Positions 14,343-22,053 of a stretch of DNA of 32,605 nt are shown in pieces; within the stretch, counting starts at the first letter, position 1, and each line of letters begins with the position of its first letter. Position numbers and translations under genes: made by a program. Source of the stretch: JBOHNM01 sp050730675 (lineage in GTDB: Bacteria; Planctomycetota; Phycisphaerae; Phycisphaerales; UBA1924); assembly GCA_050730675.1 (NCBI GenBank), contig JBOHNM010000023.1:1-32605 (forward strand), written 5' to 3'. The notes beneath the pieces were generated by a model. It was not told the DNA's origin. It saw only the letters and a program-made list of their open reading frames with translations, and searched no databases.

Positions 14343-15300
14343 ATGAACCGAACCAATAGCATAAATGTGGCGATGGCAGCGACGGTGTTGGCTGCTGCGG
14401 CGACCGGGGTCTCCGCCCAAGCGGTGAAGTTCGAGGCGCTGGGGCGCGTTGAGTTCAACGTGTTCGACAGCCGCACGCCGAACTGCCCGCTGATCGGTGT
14501 TCCGACGAACGCGCCGGTGACGCTGCGGTTTACGGTGGACACGACTCCGGGCAACCTGGTGCACCCGATCAACACGTACCCGGGGACGAACGTCTACCCC
14601 GCGGGGACCCTGTACCAGGTGCGCGGGTACCCGGTGATCACCTCGACCTTTGATTTCCACATCGGCAACGTCAACGTCGTGCTGGATCCGAACCAGATCA
14701 TGACGGCGACGCTGCGGCCGCAACTGGTGATCCGCAACGGCGACCCGCGGAGCGACGGGGTGCTGGTATCGCGCGGCGTCGAGTACGACGTGACGGTGCC
14801 GCTGGACCTGGGGACCGGACTTCCGCGATGCGCTGGGGCGCAGCACGGCGGGCTTCACGATGATGGACACGCTGGGCGGCGCGGCGTTCGGGCCGTATCC
14901 CTACGTCTTCGGCGGCGAGCTTCCCTCACTGGACATCCTCGACTGCGTCGGCTCGTATCCGATGTTCTCGTACAGCACGCCGGCCGAGGGGTGCGACGGG
15001 TGCCTGGTCTACGGATGGCACATCAACGCCTCGGGCAACCCGATGGACATCGAGTTCCAGTCGTTCCGGATCTGGCGCACGTGCGGGATCGCGGACGTCG
15101 CGAGCCTGGGCGCTGTGGCGGGCGACGACGGCCAACTCACGGTCGATGACCTGGTTTATTACCTCAGCCAGTTCTTCAGCGGCAACATCGCCGTTGCGGA
15201 CCTGGTGAGCCTGGGAGGCGACACCACGCCCGACGGTGAGATCACCGTGGACGACCTGGTGGCGTTCCTGTCGGCGTTCTTCGCCGGCTGCCCGCAGTAA
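14343..15300 (+). pseudogene. Secreted protein with GC-type dockerin tail (copy 2), frameshifted
   Basis: Close paralogue of the gene at 11262, with signal peptide, the KFEALGRVEFNVFDSR start and two GC-type dockerin repeats at the end. Compared with copy 1, one extra A at 14814 (ctg ggg A ccg gac ttc, against tta ggg ccg gat ttc) breaks the frame after residue 157. Frame 1 carries 14343-14813 and the rest continues in another frame from 14815 to the TAA at 15300. Removing that A gives a 318-residue protein aligning end to end with the 321 residues of copy 1. The strong conservation after the break suggests either a very recent mutation, a sequencing error or recoding. GGAG 6 nt upstream supports the ATG at 14343. 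Confidence 0.8.
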
Positions 15301-15321
15301 GCAGACTTCATCCGACCTCTG

Positions 15322-15368
15322 GAGCCCGGCAACCGTTGTCACGAGCACGGTTGCCGGGCTCTTCTCTT
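15322..15368. terminator. Intrinsic terminator between convergent genes
   Basis: A perfect 15-bp stem (gagcccggcaaccgt / acggttgccgggctc) with a 10-nt loop is followed by ttctctt on the plus strand. It ends transcription of the dockerin gene and may also serve the SRPBCC gene from the other side. Confidence 0.85.
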
Positions 15369-15372
15369 GCGC

Positions 15373-15906
15373 TCAGGCGACGGCGGCCTTGGGGTCGTCG
15401 CCGAAGTGCTTAGCCACGAACCTGAGGTGGCGCTTGAGGTACATCGCCGGGTCGGCGAGGTAGCGGGCCATGAAGCGCGGGATGGCAGGGTGGATCGTGC
15501 CGTGCTCGACGAGCTGAACGCGCGTACCACCGGCGTGGGGGGCGATGGTGTAGACCCAGCGGCCGTCGAAGAACTTGTGCTTCTCGTCGGAAACGGTGAT
15601 CTCGAGCGTGCCGGGTCGCTGCTGGCGGGTCCACCAGCAGCGCATGGCGTTGCGGCCCATCTGCATGCGCCAGTGCTCGTGGCCGTCGGTTTGGCCCAGG
15701 GGCGTCATCTTGTTCACGCCGGCCCAGTTGGTCCAGCCGGCGAGGTTCTGGCAGAGGTCATAGACCTGCTCGGGCGTGGCCTTGGAGAGGGTGAGGGTGG
15801 CGGAGATCTGGTGCTGCTTGGGGAGCGAGCGGCCGACGACCCAGGCGATGAGGATGAACACGACGAGGGCGCCGACGAGGCCGAGGGCGATGTAGAGGAA
15901 GAGCAT
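15373..15906 (-). CDS. SRPBCC (START-like) family protein with N-terminal membrane anchor
   Basis: This 177-residue protein has one membrane segment (LFLYIALGLVGALVVFILIA, residues 2-21) and then a polyketide-cyclase/SRPBCC-type domain. That domain begins HQISATLTLSKATPEQVYDL, has the typical NWAGVNKMTPLG segment, paired strands (TLEITVSDEKHKFFDGRWVY) and a long C-terminal helix (ARYLADPAMYLKRHLRFVA). Such folds bind hydrophobic ligands in a deep pocket; no ligand can be inferred. The start is supported by TATCCT exactly 6 nt upstream. It is divergent from ribBA with 59 nt between the start codons. Confidence 0.85.
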   Translation of the reverse strand: MLFLYIALGLVGALVVFILIAWVVGRSLPKQHQISATLTLSKATPEQVYDLCQNLAGWTNWAGVNKMTPLGQTDGHEHWRMQMGRNAMRCWWTRQQRPGTLEITVSDEKHKFFDGRWVYTIAPHAGGTRVQLVEHGTIHPAIPRFMARYLADPAMYLKRHLRFVAKHFGDDPKAAVA

Positions 15907-15912
15907 GAGAGG

Positions 15913-15918
15913 AGGATA
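15913..15918 (-). promoter_or_regulatory. -10 hexamer TATCCT of a leaderless transcript
   Basis: On the minus strand TATCCT cctctc ATG: exactly 6 nt before the start at 15906. Confidence 0.65.
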
Positions 15919-15952
15919 CCAGCGGGCAACGCGGGATCGTGGCGGAGTGATC

Positions 15953-15958
15953 TAGGAT
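15953..15958 (+). promoter_or_regulatory. -10 hexamer TAGGAT of a leaderless transcript
   Basis: TAGGAT cgggcct ATG: 7 nt before the ribBA start at 15966. Confidence 0.6.
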
Positions 15959-15965
15959 CGGGCCT

Positions 15966-17159
15966 ATGCCCTTTTCGCCCATCCCCGAGATCCTGGATGA
16001 ACTCCGCGCCGGACGGATGATCGTGCTTACCGATGACGAGGATCGGGAGAACGAGGGGGATCTCGTGCTGCCGTGCCAGTTCGTCACGCCCGAAGCGATT
16101 ACGTTCATGCTTTCAGTGGCGCGCGGGTATATGTGCGTGTCGATGACGGAGGAGGATTGCGACCGCTTAGATCTGCACCCCCAGGCTGCGGTGAACACCA
16201 CGTCGCGCGGGACGGCGTTCACAATCTCGATCGACGGGCACCCGCGGCATGGGTTCACCACCGGGGTGAGCGCCAAGGAGCGGGCGCGGTGCATCCAGAT
16301 GATGATCGACCCGGCCAGCACGCCGGGGGACTTCGTGCGGCCGGGGCACATCAACCCGCTGCGCTCGCGCACCGGCGGCGTGCTGGTGCGGACGGGGCAG
16401 ACCGAGGGATCGGTGGACCTGTGCCGCCTTGCGGGGCTTTACCCGGCGGCGGTGATCATCGAGATCATGCGCGACGACGGGGAGATGGCGCGCCTGCCGG
16501 ACTTGAAGGAACTCGTCAAGCGGCACAGTCTGAAGATGTGTTCGGTGGCGCAGCTCATCCAGCACCGGCTGACGGAGCAGCCGCTGGTGCACCGGATGGA
16601 GCCGCGGGCAGGGACGGAGGTGCGGACCGAGCAGGGGGAGTTCCGGGCGTACGCGTTCGAGAGTCTGGTGGATCCGCTGCCGCATGTGGCGTTGACGGTG
16701 GGCGGCGTGGGCGCGCCGGGATGGAGCAGCGACGAGCCGATCCTGGTGCGGATGCACCGGCGCAACCTGCTGGGCGACGTCTTTGGCGAGTTGGGGGCGA
16801 CGGGATGGACGAGCGGCGGCGTACTGCGGGCGTCGATGGCGGCCATTCAGAAGGTGGGGCGCGGGGCGATCGTGTACTTGCGGCAGGAGGGCGAGGGGGT
16901 GGAGGGGTTGGAGGGCTCGCTGCAGCGGATCCGGCGAGGGACGTACGCCGCGGGGTCGGATGATCCGGGCCTGACGGCGCGGGGGGGGCATGGGGAGAAG
17001 TTGCCGCGAGCGATGCGGGATTTCGGGATCGGCGGGCAGATCCTGCGGGAGCTGGGCGTGCGGAACCTGCGGCTGCTCACGAATTCGACGACGGATTTGC
17101 CGGGGCTGGAGGCGTTTGGCCTGCGGATTGTGGAACGGGTGGGGGTTGGCCGCGGGTAA
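15966..17159 (+). CDS. ribBA: RibBA-type protein: intact 3,4-dihydroxy-2-butanone 4-phosphate synthase, degenerate GTP cyclohydrolase II half
   Basis: The N-terminal half (residues 1-200) makes the four-carbon unit of riboflavin from ribulose 5-phosphate. It keeps the metal/substrate loop TDDEDRENEGDL (22-33), the TTGVSA motif, RPGHINPL, GGVLVRTGQTEGSVDL and the MRDDGEMAR loop. The C-terminal half (about 210-397) aligns with GTP cyclohydrolase II: VRMHRRNLLGD, VYLRQEGEG, RDFGIGGQILRELGVRNLR and RLLTNSTTD. All three zinc cysteines are missing, however: the positions in VHSECLTGD and LRCDCG read Asn267, Ala278 and Gly280. The EGRGIGL motif is EGEGVEG. The cyclohydrolase activity is therefore probably lost, and the half may be structural or regulatory. 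The length is normal for RibBA. GTP cyclohydrolase II must come from another gene. Confidence 0.9.
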   Translation: MPFSPIPEILDELRAGRMIVLTDDEDRENEGDLVLPCQFVTPEAITFMLSVARGYMCVSMTEEDCDRLDLHPQAAVNTTSRGTAFTISIDGHPRHGFTTGVSAKERARCIQMMIDPASTPGDFVRPGHINPLRSRTGGVLVRTGQTEGSVDLCRLAGLYPAAVIIEIMRDDGEMARLPDLKELVKRHSLKMCSVAQLIQHRLTEQPLVHRMEPRAGTEVRTEQGEFRAYAFESLVDPLPHVALTVGGVGAPGWSSDEPILVRMHRRNLLGDVFGELGATGWTSGGVLRASMAAIQKVGRGAIVYLRQEGEGVEGLEGSLQRIRRGTYAAGSDDPGLTARGGHGEKLPRAMRDFGIGGQILRELGVRNLRLLTNSTTDLPGLEAFGLRIVERVGVGRG

Positions 17160-17243
17160 GAGCAGTGGCTTTGGGCCCGTTTGGCTCTTGAGACCCGCCG
17201 CCAGTGACACACCGAGCGCGGATTGCTCATCTTGCTTTTGCTC

Positions 17244-17272
17244 TTGACAAGTCCCGAACAAGTGGGGAACAT
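17244..17272 (+). promoter_or_regulatory. Candidate sigma70-type promoter upstream of the DUF1579 gene
   Basis: TTGACA at 17244-17249 and GAACAT at 17267-17272, 17 nt apart. Alternatively, TAGAAT at 17311-17316 is a -10 hexamer nearer the gene but has no clear -35. The gene has a proper leader and ribosome binding site. Confidence 0.35.
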
Positions 17273-17344
17273 CATGTGCCCGGGGAACGCCCGAGTGGGC
17301 GGCCGCGGAGTAGAATGACGACGAAACCCCGTAAGGAGAAACCC

Positions 17345-17992
17345 ATGAAGCTCTGTATCCCGTGTGCGATGTTGCTGGGCGGTGTGATTGGCGCGGTGGC
17401 GGTTACGCAGATCGCGGCCGGTCCGGATGACAAGAAGACGCAGCCGCCGGCGGACATGCAGATGGACCCGCAGATGAAGGCGATGATGGATCAGTGCATC
17501 AAGGACGGCATGCCGGGCGAGCCGCACAAGCACATGGCCGACATGGTCGGCACGTGGAATGCCGAGTGCAAGATGTACATGGACCCCACCAAGGAGCCGA
17601 CGATCACCACCGGCAAGATGGTGAGCAAGGCGATGTGGGACGGCCGGTTCATCGTCGGCGACTTCACCGGGACGTTCATGGGCAAGCCCTTCTCGGGCCA
17701 GATGACTTGGGGCTACAACAACGTCGAGAAGCGTTACGAGAGCACGTGGCGCGACTCGATGGGCACCGCGACGATGTTCATGACCGGCACGGCGAGCCCG
17801 GACTGGAAGACCTACACCAGCACGGGTGACTGCGCCATGAACATGCCCGACGGCCAGAAGATGGCTTTCAAGAGCCGCGAGGTGATCCAGGTTATCTCGC
17901 CGGACAAGCACACGATGACGATGTACCGCTCGGACCCGACCGGCCAGGGCGAGATGAAGGAGATGGAGATCACCTACACGCGAGCCAAGTAA
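17345..17992 (+). CDS. Exported DUF1579 family protein
   Basis: This 215-residue protein has an N-terminal signal-like segment (CAMLLGGVIGAVAVTQIAAG), followed by a charged, Met-rich linker of about 40 residues. The DUF1579 beta-barrel-like domain begins HKHMADMVGTWNAECKMYMD and continues through WDGRFIVGDFTGTFMGKPF, GQMTWGYNNVEKRYESTW, TMFMTGTASPDWKTYT and SREVIQVISPDKHTMTMYR. Function of the domain is unknown. The start is set by AAGGAG 6 nt upstream. The gene ends at a strong terminator at 18031 and appears monocistronic. Confidence 0.88.
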   Translation: MKLCIPCAMLLGGVIGAVAVTQIAAGPDDKKTQPPADMQMDPQMKAMMDQCIKDGMPGEPHKHMADMVGTWNAECKMYMDPTKEPTITTGKMVSKAMWDGRFIVGDFTGTFMGKPFSGQMTWGYNNVEKRYESTWRDSMGTATMFMTGTASPDWKTYTSTGDCAMNMPDGQKMAFKSREVIQVISPDKHTMTMYRSDPTGQGEMKEMEITYTRAK

Positions 17993-18030
17993 TGAGTCGT
18001 GTGAGGGCCCCGTCAGTCAGTTGAAATTCC

Positions 18031-18067
18031 GCGGGCCGGGCGAGTTGCCCGGCCCGCTGTTTTTTTG
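18031..18067 (+). terminator. Intrinsic terminator of the DUF1579 gene
   Basis: An 11-bp perfect stem (gcgggccgggc / gcccggcccgc) with loop gagtt is followed by tgttttttt. Confidence 0.92.
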
Positions 18068-18222
18068 GTGGGCTTGGGCAATGGTGCGGCGGCGGGGACG
18101 TTGTGCCGGAGCACGCTCATCCTCCGTGGGCCAATGGGGTCGAAGGGCGTTGCTGGGATCGCTGCACGGTTCGCGCGCACCCTCCGGGCGCGAGCGCTGA
18201 GCAGCGAAACCGACCGTGAACT

Positions 18223-18262
18223 CGGGCCCGGGCGGATCGCCGTCCGGGCCCGTTCCCTTTTT
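18223..18262 (+). terminator. Second plus-strand terminator-like hairpin
   Basis: The stem cgggcccgggcgg / ccgtccgggcccg (13 bp with one G-T pair), loop atcg, is followed by ttccctttttgg. It lies 160 nt after the first terminator with no gene between, and just before the stop of the convergent zinc-ribbon gene. It implies either a back-up terminator or a short transcript of its own. Confidence 0.7.
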
Positions 18263-18264
18263 GG

Positions 18265-19584
18265 TCATGACGGCTTGGACTCTGCCAGTTCGCCGCACTC
18301 CGGGCAGGGGCCGGTGATGCCCTTGACGGAATAGCCGCAGCAGGTGCAGCGGCCGCGGGCGCGGCGGAGAGCGCGGCGGGTGATTCCGGGGAGGATGAGG
18401 AGGGTGAAGATCGCGGCGGCGTAGAAGGCGCAGTCGAGGGCGAAGCCCACGGGCCGGACGGTGATTGGCAGCTCGGCGAAGCAGAGGGGCGCCCAGGAGG
18501 GCTCGAAGGCGGTTGGATTGGAGGGGCGGAAGCCTCGGGCGGTGGGTGTCTTGAACTTGTGGAGGCAGGGCCAAGGCCAGCCCATGGCGAGGAGATCGCC
18601 GGCGGAATGGCCTCTTGCCGCGTCGCGCACCCAACCGGGGGCTGGTCCGGCATCGATCTGCGTGCCAGGTGGACGAACGCCGGGGGGAAAGACGGGCCAC
18701 CATTCGCACCCGAATCTGCGGAGCTGGTGCGCCTGCCCGTCATCGACGGTGAACGCGAGGGGCAGCTCAACACCGCCGTCGATGCGGCCCATGGTGCGAT
18801 CGAGCGGGAGCTTGCGGGCGGTTCCGGCGTTGGAGATGGCGAGGTCAACGATCCAGGCCGCGGTGACGGTGCAGAGTGGCGCGAGCACAACCGCGGCTGC
18901 CGCTGCCCCCCAGGGAATTCGTCGACGTGCCGGGCGCGCGGGTGGGACGGGCTCGTCGCAGTTCGGGCAGGCCCCGCGCACGCCGCGGACTGAATGGGCG
19001 CAACCGGCGCAGCGCAGTCGTTGGCGGCGGCCCACCCTGCGGCGCCAAGCAATGAATGTGAAGATGAAGAAGGCAACGGCGGTGAAGAGGGCGGTGTCGG
19101 TGGCGAAGCCGCGCCAGAGCAGGATGGTGGGAAGATCGACCAGCGATGAGGCCTTGGAACCAAGCGGCAGCGCTCCGTCGGCATCGGTCAGCGAAGAGTC
19201 GGTGTACACGAGTTTAAGGCACGGGTATGGGAACCCGGCGGTGGCATAGGGACGCTCATCGCCGGTGGGCTCGGGCGGTGCGGCCGGGGGTGGGTCGAAT
19301 GTTCGGGTGAAAGAGAGTCGATCCGCGTCGCGTTCGCGTTGCAGGCGCCACGCGCGAAGCTCCCAGAACTCGAAACCTCTGCGCGGGGCCATGGACCAGA
19401 CGCGGCCCTTGCTGTCGGTGGTGTCCAGCGGCCGGTCGCGCCATGAGGTGGTAGGTCCGGGTCCGAGCCAGCCGGTGGCGATGAGCACCAGCGGGGCCCA
19501 CGCGAACGCGAGTGTGCAGCCGATGCCGATGATGAGTGCGACGACCGCACGCGGGAAAACTCGCAGAAGACGGCGCGGGGCCAT
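18265..19584 (-). CDS. Internally duplicated membrane protein with two zinc ribbons
   Basis: This 439-residue protein is made of two similar halves. Each has a membrane segment, an external region containing a conserved PCLxxxx stretch (GFPYPCLKLVYTD; GWPWPCLHKFKTP), another membrane segment and a zinc ribbon. The ribbons are CAGCAHSVRGVRGACPNC near residue 190 and CTCCGYSVKGITGPCPEC at the end. Membrane segments are seen near residues 12-38, 160-178, 225-250 and 380-400. It looks like a tandem fusion of two members of the small zinc-ribbon membrane family found four more times in this window. The function is not known to me. The start is supported by TAGACT exactly 6 nt upstream. Confidence 0.82.
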   Translation of the reverse strand: MAPRRLLRVFPRAVVALIIGIGCTLAFAWAPLVLIATGWLGPGPTTSWRDRPLDTTDSKGRVWSMAPRRGFEFWELRAWRLQRERDADRLSFTRTFDPPPAAPPEPTGDERPYATAGFPYPCLKLVYTDSSLTDADGALPLGSKASSLVDLPTILLWRGFATDTALFTAVAFFIFTFIAWRRRVGRRQRLRCAGCAHSVRGVRGACPNCDEPVPPARPARRRIPWGAAAAAVVLAPLCTVTAAWIVDLAISNAGTARKLPLDRTMGRIDGGVELPLAFTVDDGQAHQLRRFGCEWWPVFPPGVRPPGTQIDAGPAPGWVRDAARGHSAGDLLAMGWPWPCLHKFKTPTARGFRPSNPTAFEPSWAPLCFAELPITVRPVGFALDCAFYAAAIFTLLILPGITRRALRRARGRCTCCGYSVKGITGPCPECGELAESKPS

Positions 19585-19590
19585 GGGGGC

Positions 19591-19596
19591 AGTCTA
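19591..19596 (-). promoter_or_regulatory. -10 hexamer TAGACT of a leaderless transcript
   Basis: On the minus strand TAGACT gccccc ATG: exactly 6 nt before the start at 19584. The same hexamer serves the zinc-ribbon genes at 28189 and 28720. Confidence 0.65.
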
Positions 19597-19620
19597 CTGC
19601 CGGAGAATCGCGTGTGTTCG

Positions 19621-20889
19621 TCAGCCGCCGAAGAAGCTGGAGAGGAAGAGGATGACATCGTCGGCGGTGAGGCGGCCGTCGGGTCCGGCGATGCCGCCGG
19701 GGGAGGCGAGGTCGGCGATGATGGGTGCGTCGTTGAAGAACTCGGAGATGAAGGTGACAACGTCGTCGGTGTTGAGCTGTCCGTCGGGGAGGGTGGTGCC
19801 GAATGAGCCGGCGATATCGGCGAGGTTGACGCGGTTGGGATGCAGGAGGACGGCTTGCACGGGGCCCGTGCCCTGGCGGGCGTAGGCGGCGATGTCGCCG
19901 TGCTCGTTGATGTCGCAGGCGGCGATGATGTGCCAGGAAGAGTCTTCGGGGACGAGGAGTGAATCGAGCGCCAACATGTTGGTGACGGAGGTCCAGATGA
20001 AGCCGCCGCCGCCGTTCACCCAGCCATAGCCGGAGCCGGTGGGGCCGGATTGACCGACGACAATGCCGTATTCGCTGATGGACATGGCGAGCGAGCGGGT
20101 GTGCCCGGGAAGGGCTCCGAGCGCCAGAGCGGGCTGACTGTCGCGCCAGAGGGTGGCGAATCGCGTGGACGAAGTTCCCTGCGCATAGGAGGTCGCGCCG
20201 CCGACGTCTCGGCGGAGGTTGATTCCCACGGCAAACCCGCCTTGGGGCACCATCGGGACGGGCAGGCGTCGCGGCGGGCCATCGGCGGGCCAGATGGTGG
20301 GGAGTGAAGGGTGCGTGTTGCTGGTGGAAATGCCCACAGCGTCACGCGCGTTGTTGATCGCCATGATGAACATAAAGGTGTCGTCGCCGGGTGTGGGCAG
20401 GTCGGTGCGCGGGCCGCTGGCGGGCCAGATCGAGGCAAGCGCGCCGTCGGCGACCGTAGTGGAGCCCACGATGTCGCCGGCATTGTTGAGGGCCGTGGCC
20501 GTTCCAAGCCCGTCGTCGATCAGGTGGAGTGACGTCGGTGTATCGCCGACGATCGGGCGCTGGCTCGGCGAGCCGAGCATGCCGCTGCCACAGATGCGTC
20601 CGGAATCATTGATGTCGTACGCGATGGTGATCGAGAGGTCGAGGGTGCCCGAGAGGGGCACGGCCCCAGCGGCGGCGGACCAGAACATCGGAGGAGTGGT
20701 GTTCGGAGACCCTGCGCCGCCGCCGACGACCTGGTTGTGGTTGTTCATGCGCAGGTTTACGCCCTCGCGCACGCTCATGCCTTGCATGACCTCGACGCGG
20801 TATTGCAACTGCTGCCCGGACGCAGCGGTCATGATCAGCGGCAGAACCACCGCGCCGGCTGCGCGCACGCACATCGTCGTTCGAGACAT
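19621..20889 (-). CDS. Secreted HAF-repeat protein with GC-type dockerin tail
   Basis: This 422-residue protein has a signal peptide (CVRAAGAVVLPLIMTAASGQ). The body holds several extracellular HAF-type repeats of the form A-x-D/N-I-N-x-x-G-x-I-x-G: AYDINDSGRICGSG, ATALNNAGDIVGSTT, IMAINNARDAVGIST, SMSISEYGIVVGQSG, ACDINEHGDIAAY. These are interspersed with W/P-rich strands, consistent with a beta-propeller. It ends in two dockerin-like repeats (LADIAGSFGTTLPDGQLNTD; LASPGGIAGPDGRLTADD) and FFGG. It is probably secreted and bound to another surface component, but no cohesin is visible here. AAGGGG 6 nt upstream supports the start. It shares direction with the gene at 18265 but is separated by a promoter. 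Confidence 0.85.
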   Translation of the reverse strand: MSRTTMCVRAAGAVVLPLIMTAASGQQLQYRVEVMQGMSVREGVNLRMNNHNQVVGGGAGSPNTTPPMFWSAAAGAVPLSGTLDLSITIAYDINDSGRICGSGMLGSPSQRPIVGDTPTSLHLIDDGLGTATALNNAGDIVGSTTVADGALASIWPASGPRTDLPTPGDDTFMFIMAINNARDAVGISTSNTHPSLPTIWPADGPPRRLPVPMVPQGGFAVGINLRRDVGGATSYAQGTSSTRFATLWRDSQPALALGALPGHTRSLAMSISEYGIVVGQSGPTGSGYGWVNGGGGFIWTSVTNMLALDSLLVPEDSSWHIIAACDINEHGDIAAYARQGTGPVQAVLLHPNRVNLADIAGSFGTTLPDGQLNTDDVVTFISEFFNDAPIIADLASPGGIAGPDGRLTADDVILFLSSFFGG

Positions 20890-20921
20890 GTTTTTCCCCT
20901 TGCGAGTTTTCGAGAACCTGG

Positions 20922-20945
20922 GCGGCCGGGCAGAGCGCCGGCCGC
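20922..20945. repeat. Perfect inverted repeat in the leader of the HAF-repeat gene
   Basis: GCGGCCGG and CCGGCCGC (8 bp) separated by 8 nt, about 33-56 nt upstream of the minus-strand ATG at 20889. It could be an operator or an mRNA hairpin. The rest of the 305-nt spacer 20890-21194 shows no gene. Confidence 0.5.
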
Positions 20946-21194
20946 GAACCTGAATACAAATACACCCGCACGGCTATTCGGCGGCGAACCAGCGAGGTTC
21001 CGAGAAGCGGCGACGGGCCGCCGCTCGGCGGCGCGGGCCATGGAAAACCCCGGATCACCAGCCGGCGCAGGGGGGCCCCGCGGCTGGAGCCGGATCCAAA
21101 ATCTGCTTGGGCAGTGAAGGAAAGCCCGCGGCGGCGCATCGGAAGGGGTGGGATGATGGCCGCGTGGGTCTTGGTTGTGAACAGGAGATGCGCC

Positions 21195-21821
21195 ATGGAC
21201 CGTTGCCGCTGGATCGTCGGAGCGATGGTGGTTGTGGGTGCTTGCGGCATGAGCGCTGGCTCGCCGCCGCAGAAGGGCGGCACCAGCAACGCGCAGAACC
21301 CGCAGGGCACACAGAATTCCCAATCGAGCACGAGCAGCAGCACATCGCCGGGCGGGAGCGCCACGGCGAGCGGCTCAACGAGTTCCTCCTCGTCGCAGGG
21401 CGGATCGAGCGGCCCGGGCAACTCCACCGGCGGCAAGACTCCGGCGAGTTCGGGCGGCCGCATCACCGTACCGAATAGCCCCATGTCCGTCGCGGAGCTT
21501 GAGGCGTGGATGCAGAAGATGATCGCGCAGATGGGCGGGAAGATGCCGCAGAACGGGGCGGGGAACGCGGGGCAAACGAACAAGCAGAGCGAGTCGAACC
21601 GGTCGTCGAAGTCCGACCAGTCGAGCAACTCGCAGAAGAGCAACAGCTCCATGAGCCAGTCGTCGAGCATGCGGTCATCGTCCTCATCCAGCAGCCGGAA
21701 CGGCAAGACGACCTCGAGCAGCTCAAGCACCAAGACGACCACCACCAAGGACGGCAAGACCACGACGACGACCGAGACGAGCGGGCAGAAGGATGGAAAG
21801 CCGACCGGCGGCAAGAACTGA
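21195..21821 (+). CDS. Ser/Thr/Gly-rich low-complexity exported protein, possible lipoprotein
   Basis: This 208-residue protein starts with a hydrophobic segment ending VVVGACGMSAGS. The V-G-A-C could act as a lipobox, making Cys18 the lipid anchor. Residues 25-95 and 125-208 are almost wholly Ser, Thr, Gly, Gln, Asn and Lys, with runs of six to seven Ser or Thr and a repeated K-D-G-K-T motif near the end. One ordered island, SVAELEAWMQKMIAQMGGKM (about 100-119), looks helical. No catalytic motif is present. The base pattern (agc, tcg, acc) is simple sequence, so slippage could change its length. AGGAG 7 nt upstream supports the start. The function is unknown; a surface or stalk role is a guess. 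Confidence 0.75.
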   Translation: MDRCRWIVGAMVVVGACGMSAGSPPQKGGTSNAQNPQGTQNSQSSTSSSTSPGGSATASGSTSSSSSQGGSSGPGNSTGGKTPASSGGRITVPNSPMSVAELEAWMQKMIAQMGGKMPQNGAGNAGQTNKQSESNRSSKSDQSSNSQKSNSSMSQSSSMRSSSSSSSRNGKTTSSSSSTKTTTTKDGKTTTTTETSGQKDGKPTGGKN

Positions 21822-21896
21822 GAACTGAGCGGCTCGGTCGGGAAACGGCACGACCGCGCTCCGGGCGCGAAGAGCGAGGAGCGCATCACATCGGCG

Positions 21897-21936
21897 GCCC
21901 CGGGGCGGAACACGGCCCGGGGCTGCTGTGCTTTTT
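21897..21936 (+). terminator. Probable terminator after the Ser/Thr-rich gene
   Basis: Stem gccccggg / cccggggc (8 bp), loop of 11 nt, then tgctgtg and a run of five T. The T run is set back by about 7 nt, so strength is uncertain. Confidence 0.55.
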
Positions 21937-22053
21937 GAGGCGAGGGCGCACGGCGGGAAGGATAAAGGATGGGGCTGACCCGCCTCTTGGTGGCGAGTGC
22001 GGGAGGGGCGGGCGAGGTCCCGGCGGTCCTCCGGGAGACTTCTCTGGAGAAGA

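Noticed and set aside
18065..18334. 89-codon frame between the terminators
   Set aside because: It runs through both a terminator hairpin and the end of the convergent gene, with no ribosome binding site.
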